A DNA stretch of 55,343 nucleotides from Actinoplanes sp. NBRC 103695 (lineage in GTDB: Bacteria; Actinomycetota; Actinomycetes; Mycobacteriales; Micromonosporaceae). The stretch spans positions 1 through 55,343 of the forward strand of contig NZ_BSTL01000044.1 in assembly GCF_030269485.1 (NCBI RefSeq), given 5' to 3'. The notes below the pieces were generated by a model. The model was not told where the DNA came from. It did no database searches and saw only the letters and a list, made by a program, of their open reading frames with translations. The translations under genes and the position numbers were made by a program. Shown here in pieces: positions 52,435 through 55,343 of the stretch (the first letter of the stretch is position 1; every line of letters starts with the position of its first letter).

Positions 52435-53514
52435 TTAGCGCTCCACCTCGCCCTTGATGAAGGCCTCGACGGCAGCCTTGGCATCGTGGTCGCTGTACTG
52501 CTCCGGCGGCGACTTCATGAAGTAGGAGCTGGCGCTCAGGATCGGGCCGCCGATGCCGCGGTCCTTGGCGATCTTCGCCGCCCGCACCGCGTCGATGATC
52601 ACGCCGGCCGAGTTGGGCGAGTCCCACACCTCGAGCTTGAGCTCGGCCATCAGCGGGGTGTCACCGAAGCTGCGGCCCTCCAGCCGGATGTACGCCCACT
52701 TGCGGTCGTCCAGCCACGGCACGTGGTCCGACGGGCCGATGTGCACGTCACTCTTGATCATCTCGTGCGGGATCTGGCTGGTCACCGACTGGGTCTTGGA
52801 GATCTTCTTGGAGACCAGCCGGGTGCGCTCCAGCATGTTCATGAAGTCCATGTTCCCGCCGAAGTTCAGCTGGTACGTGCGCAGCAGTTCGACGCCGCGG
52901 TCCTCGAACAGCTTGGCCAGCGCGCGGTGCACGATCGTGGCACCGACCTGGCTCTTGATGTCGTCGCCGACGATCGGCAGGCCGGCGTCGGTGAACTTCT
53001 GTGCCCACACCGGGTCGGACGCGATGAACACCGGCAGAGCGTTGACGAACGCGCAGCCGGCGTCGATGGCCGCCTGGGCGTAGAACTTGTCGGCCTGCTC
53101 GGAGCCGACCGGCAGGTACGAGACAACGACGTCGACCTCGGCGTCACGGAGAGCCTGGACCACGTCCACCGGCTCGGCGGACGACTCGTCGATGATCTCC
53201 CGGTAGTACTGCCCGAGGCCGTCGAACGTCGGTCCACGCTGGACGGTCACGCCGGTCGGCGGCACGTCGCAGAGCTTGATGGTGTTGTTCTCGCTGGCGA
53301 CGATCGCCTCGGCGAGGTCCATGCCCACCTTCTTGGCGTCCACATCGAACGCTGCGACGAAGGTCACATCGCCGACGTGGTAGTCGCCGAAGGTCACGTG
53401 CATGAGACCGGGAACGCGGTCGTTCGGGTCGGCGTTGCGGTAGTACTCCACGCCCTGGATCAGGGACGAGGCGCAGTTACCCACACCGACGATGGCGACG
53501 CGGACGGAGCCCAT
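52435..53514 (-). CDS. ino1: myo-inositol-1-phosphate synthase
   Basis: A 359-residue NAD-dependent synthase converting glucose 6-phosphate to inositol 1-phosphate, the entry to phosphatidylinositol, mycothiol and cell-envelope lipids. VAIVGVGNCASSLIQGVEYY is the NAD loop. PVFIASDPVWAQKFTDAGLP, GDDIKSQVGATIVHR and LNFGGNMDFMNMLERTRLVS are the conserved catalytic blocks. ATG 53514 has AGGAGG 9 bp upstream. It follows padR by 20 bp in one operon, as Rv0046c-Rv0047c in M. tuberculosis. Confidence 0.96.
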   Translation of the reverse strand: MGSVRVAIVGVGNCASSLIQGVEYYRNADPNDRVPGLMHVTFGDYHVGDVTFVAAFDVDAKKVGMDLAEAIVASENNTIKLCDVPPTGVTVQRGPTFDGLGQYYREIIDESSAEPVDVVQALRDAEVDVVVSYLPVGSEQADKFYAQAAIDAGCAFVNALPVFIASDPVWAQKFTDAGLPIVGDDIKSQVGATIVHRALAKLFEDRGVELLRTYQLNFGGNMDFMNMLERTRLVSKKISKTQSVTSQIPHEMIKSDVHIGPSDHVPWLDDRKWAYIRLEGRSFGDTPLMAELKLEVWDSPNSAGVIIDAVRAAKIAKDRGIGGPILSASSYFMKSPPEQYSDHDAKAAVEAFIKGEVER

Positions 53515-53534
53515 CGCGTTTGCCTCCTTGGTCA

Positions 53535-54146
53535 TCAATGCCGGTCCTCAGGTGGGCCGGGATCAGCGGGGACGGATTCTTCGGGCGGCACAGGCCCTGA
53601 CGGGGAACGGCCGGAGCGCTCATTCGTGATCAGCTCCTCCAGCCAGCGGACCTCGCGCTCGCAGGCGTCCAGTCCGTGTCGTTGCAGTTCGAGGGTGTAG
53701 GCGTCGAGCCGGTCGGAGGCTCGCGACAGGACGTCGCGCAGCCCCTCTCGACGTTCCTCGACCCGGCGGCGGCGACCCTCGAGGATCCGCAGCCGGGTGG
53801 CCCGGTCGGTCCGGGCGAAGAAGGCGAAGTGCACCCCGAAACCGGCGTCGTCGTACGTCTCCGGTCCCGCCTGGGCGAGCAGGGCGGCGAACCGTTCCTT
53901 GCCCTCGGCGGTGATCTTGTAGACGACCCGGCCGCGCTTGCTGGTCAGGGGCGGAACCACGTCGGCGTCCGCATTGCCCGCAGCGGTGATCCAGCCGGCG
54001 GTTTGCAAGCGCTTGAGCGTGGGATACAGCGTTCCGTAACTGATCGCGGCACGGATCGTGCCGAGCTTGGTGGCGAGCTCCTTGCGCAGCTCGTAACCGT
54101 GCATCGGCGCTTCCTGGAGGAGGCCGAGGATGGCGAGCTCGAGCAT
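53535..54146 (-). CDS. PadR family transcriptional regulator
   Basis: A 203-residue regulator. N-terminal winged helix LELAILGLLQEAPMHGYELR, RAAISYGTLYPTLKRLQTAG and a wing near SKRGRVVYKITAEGKERFAA; C-terminal dimerising helices. It heads the ino1 operon, and a palindrome at 54164-54186 sits just upstream, so it probably represses itself and ino1. Confidence 0.92.
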   Translation of the reverse strand: MLELAILGLLQEAPMHGYELRKELATKLGTIRAAISYGTLYPTLKRLQTAGWITAAGNADADVVPPLTSKRGRVVYKITAEGKERFAALLAQAGPETYDDAGFGVHFAFFARTDRATRLRILEGRRRRVEERREGLRDVLSRASDRLDAYTLELQRHGLDACEREVRWLEELITNERSGRSPSGPVPPEESVPADPGPPEDRH

Positions 54147-54163
54147 CTCGCGTCACCCCTCTC

Positions 54164-54186
54164 CGATGTATCGGCCCGATACATCG
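54164..54186. promoter_or_regulatory. PadR operator palindrome
   Basis: CGATGTATCGG-C-CCGATACATCG, an 11-bp perfect inverted repeat with one central base, 18 bp upstream of padR. It holds ATGT...ACAT, as in PadR sites (ATGT-N8-ACAT), here with an 11-bp spacer. Confidence 0.7.
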
Positions 54187-54299
54187 CAACCGTAGATCGG
54201 CTTTACCGAAACAGCAACCAGATCATGCGTACGCGATCGCCGCGCCACGGTGCGTGATGACGGTCGCCGGGGCGGGGGTGACCGCGTACTCTCTACGCC

Positions 54300-54737
54300 G
54301 TGCGAACCCAGCGGCAGGTCGTCGACTACTCGCTTCAGAAGCGAGCGCTGCTGCGTGACCTGCACAACGGGCGGATCGGCACCCTCGAGGTGTGCGATGC
54401 ATCCCCGTACCTGAAGAACGCGGCGAGGTTCCACGGTGAGCCCACCGACGACCGCTGTCCTGTCTGCCGCCTCGACAACCTGACTCTGGTGCACTACATA
54501 TACGGCGACGAGCTCAAGCAGTCCGCCGGGCAGGCCCGCAAGGTGGCGGAGCTGCCGGTTCTGGCGATGACCCTGCGCGAGTTCCAGGTGTTCGTCGTGG
54601 AGGTGTGCCAGTCCTGCGCGTGGAACCACCTGACCGAGCAGTACCTGCTGGGACGGGATGCCCTGGACGCCGACGAGCCCGGACGGGACGCGGCGGCAGC
54701 GGGGTCGATGTCACACGGATGGGAGGGTCGTCGATGA
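54300..54737 (+). CDS. DUF5318 zinc-ribbon-like protein
   Basis: A 145-residue protein (DUF5318; M. tuberculosis Rv0049 is the homologue in this position). CPVCRLDNLTLVHYIYG and CQSCAWNHL are two CxxC pairs, probably a metal-binding site. The N-terminus (RTQRQVVDYSLQKRALLRDL) is conserved. The GTG starts only about 8 bp after a TACTCT -10-like sequence, suggesting a leaderless mRNA. It lies just upstream of the penicillin-binding protein gene. Confidence 0.9.
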   Translation: MRTQRQVVDYSLQKRALLRDLHNGRIGTLEVCDASPYLKNAARFHGEPTDDRCPVCRLDNLTLVHYIYGDELKQSAGQARKVAELPVLAMTLREFQVFVVEVCQSCAWNHLTEQYLLGRDALDADEPGRDAAAAGSMSHGWEGRR

Positions 54738-54925
54738 ACCGATCCGCCCTCGCTAACGTGGACACGTTTGAGACCGGTGCGGGCATCCAGCGCCGAAATC
54801 GGTCATTCTGGACATCCGACAGGGTGGCTGCCGCCGCGCAGCCCATAACGTCAGTCTGTGACGCGGACTGTGGCAGCCCCTCCAGGGCTTCCCGGCCACG
54901 ACACCATGACCGGTAGGTGTGACCG

Positions 54926-55343
54926 ATGAACTCGTACGGCGATCCGCAGTCCGCGCGCGCCCGGGCCAGCGTGCCCGGGTCCGGGCCTGCTCCCACGCCT
55001 GACGCCTATCGGCGTGGCTCCGGCCGCGCCGGCGTGAGTGGCTCGGCCTCCGTGGGCGGAAACAGTGGCCGTGTCCCGGCGGGTGCTCCCGGCGGTCGTG
55101 CCTCGGTGGGCTCGGCCTCGGTCGGGTCGGCCCGGGTCGGTGGGCGTGCGTCGGTGGGCGCGGCCCCGGTGGCCAGGGCCGCGGTCCGCCCCGGTCCGGT
55201 GCCCGGGCCGGTCTATGACGATCTGGCAGGTCCTGGTGGTCCGCCGCCGCCGGGTAAGGACCGGACCAAGGCGGCCAAGAAGCGGCGCCGGGCGAACATC
55301 CTGACCGCGCTGGCGGCGGTCGTGGTGATCCTGCTCGGTGGCG
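54926..55343 (+). CDS. class A penicillin-binding protein, N-terminal part (cut by window end)
   Basis: The visible 139 codons give a long Gly/Ser/Arg-rich cytoplasmic tail (MNSYGDPQSARARASVPGSG, with repeats like ASVGSASVGSARVG), then a basic stop-transfer (KDRTKAAKKRRR) and the beginning of a membrane helix (ANILTALAAVVVILLGG). The transglycosylase and transpeptidase domains lie outside the window, so the assignment rests on position (ponA1 follows DUF5318 in mycobacteria) and layout. ATG 54926; the spacer 54738-54925 shows no clear gene. Confidence 0.75.
   Translation, partial: MNSYGDPQSARARASVPGSGPAPTPDAYRRGSGRAGVSGSASVGGNSGRVPAGAPGGRASVGSASVGSARVGGRASVGAAPVARAAVRPGPVPGPVYDDLAGPGGPPPPGKDRTKAAKKRRRANILTALAAVVVILLGG

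Noticed and set aside
54734..54916. Small 60-codon frame overlapping the DUF5318 stop
   Set aside because: No recognisable sequence and codon bias is weak; the region more likely holds the promoter of the penicillin-binding protein gene.

Overview
The window is chromosomal DNA of a high-GC actinobacterium, most likely Actinoplanes or another Micromonosporaceae genus. I infer this from gene order (dnaA-dnaN-gnd-recF-dciA-gyrB-gyrA on one side; rpmH-rnpA-yidD-yidC-jag-rsmG-parA-parB on the other), TTGTCCACA-type DnaA boxes, frequent GTG starts and actinobacterial marker families (DUF3566, DLW-39, DUF5318, CwlM, SigM, Ino1). It holds the replication origin (about 21.29-21.75 kb).

Region 1 (1-10.06 kb) is accessory DNA inserted at the 3' end of tRNA-Ala(TGC). 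Two 25-bp copies of the tRNA 3' end (673-697 and 9986-10010) each follow an integrase C-terminal fragment, so one remnant element of about 9.3 kb is bounded by attachment cores and a second, mostly outside the window, abuts it. The element carries a four-gene unit of AT-richer composition ending in a predicted proteasome-like Ntn hydrolase, an AlpA/MerR-like HTH protein, an aminoglycoside-phosphotransferase-like kinase, a TPR regulator with an operator array, several small unknown proteins, and a GntR gene truncated by a deletion that runs into the second integrase remnant.

Region 2 (10.09-27.7 kb) is the conserved origin neighbourhood. Left of oriC, genes are on the minus strand (dnaA, dnaN, gnd, recF, dciA, gyrB, gyrA, DUF3566, tRNA-Ile, DLW-39 peptide, tRNA-Ala). 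Right of oriC, rpmH-rnpA-yidD-yidC-jag-rsmG read away from the origin and serve ribosome assembly, tRNA processing and membrane protein insertion.

Region 3 (27.7-37.5 kb) is the segregation centromere: parA with an unusually long in-frame N-terminal extension, parB, a 3.5-kb stretch without convincing genes, nine parS sites, a tandem repeat array and a second cluster of DnaA boxes, then a HIT-like/zinc-ribbon gene and a D-Ala-D-Ala ligase homologue lacking a metal-binding Glu.

Region 4 (37.5-50.8 kb) holds a PLP aminotransferase, a GNAT acetyltransferase, and the envelope/redox group cwlM-trxA-trxB-anti-sigma-sigM-pseudokinase-murJ, followed by cca on the opposite strand. Here the pseudokinase and MurJ, fused in Mycobacterium tuberculosis Rv3910, are separate genes.

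Region 5 (50.8-55.3 kb) has ogt with an octapeptide repeat insertion, a small lipoprotein-like gene whose end is triplicated, the padR-ino1 pair with a palindromic operator, DUF5318, and the 5' end of a class A penicillin-binding protein gene cut by the window edge. Short tandem-repeat expansions (24-29 bp) recur across the right half of the window, inside and outside genes.
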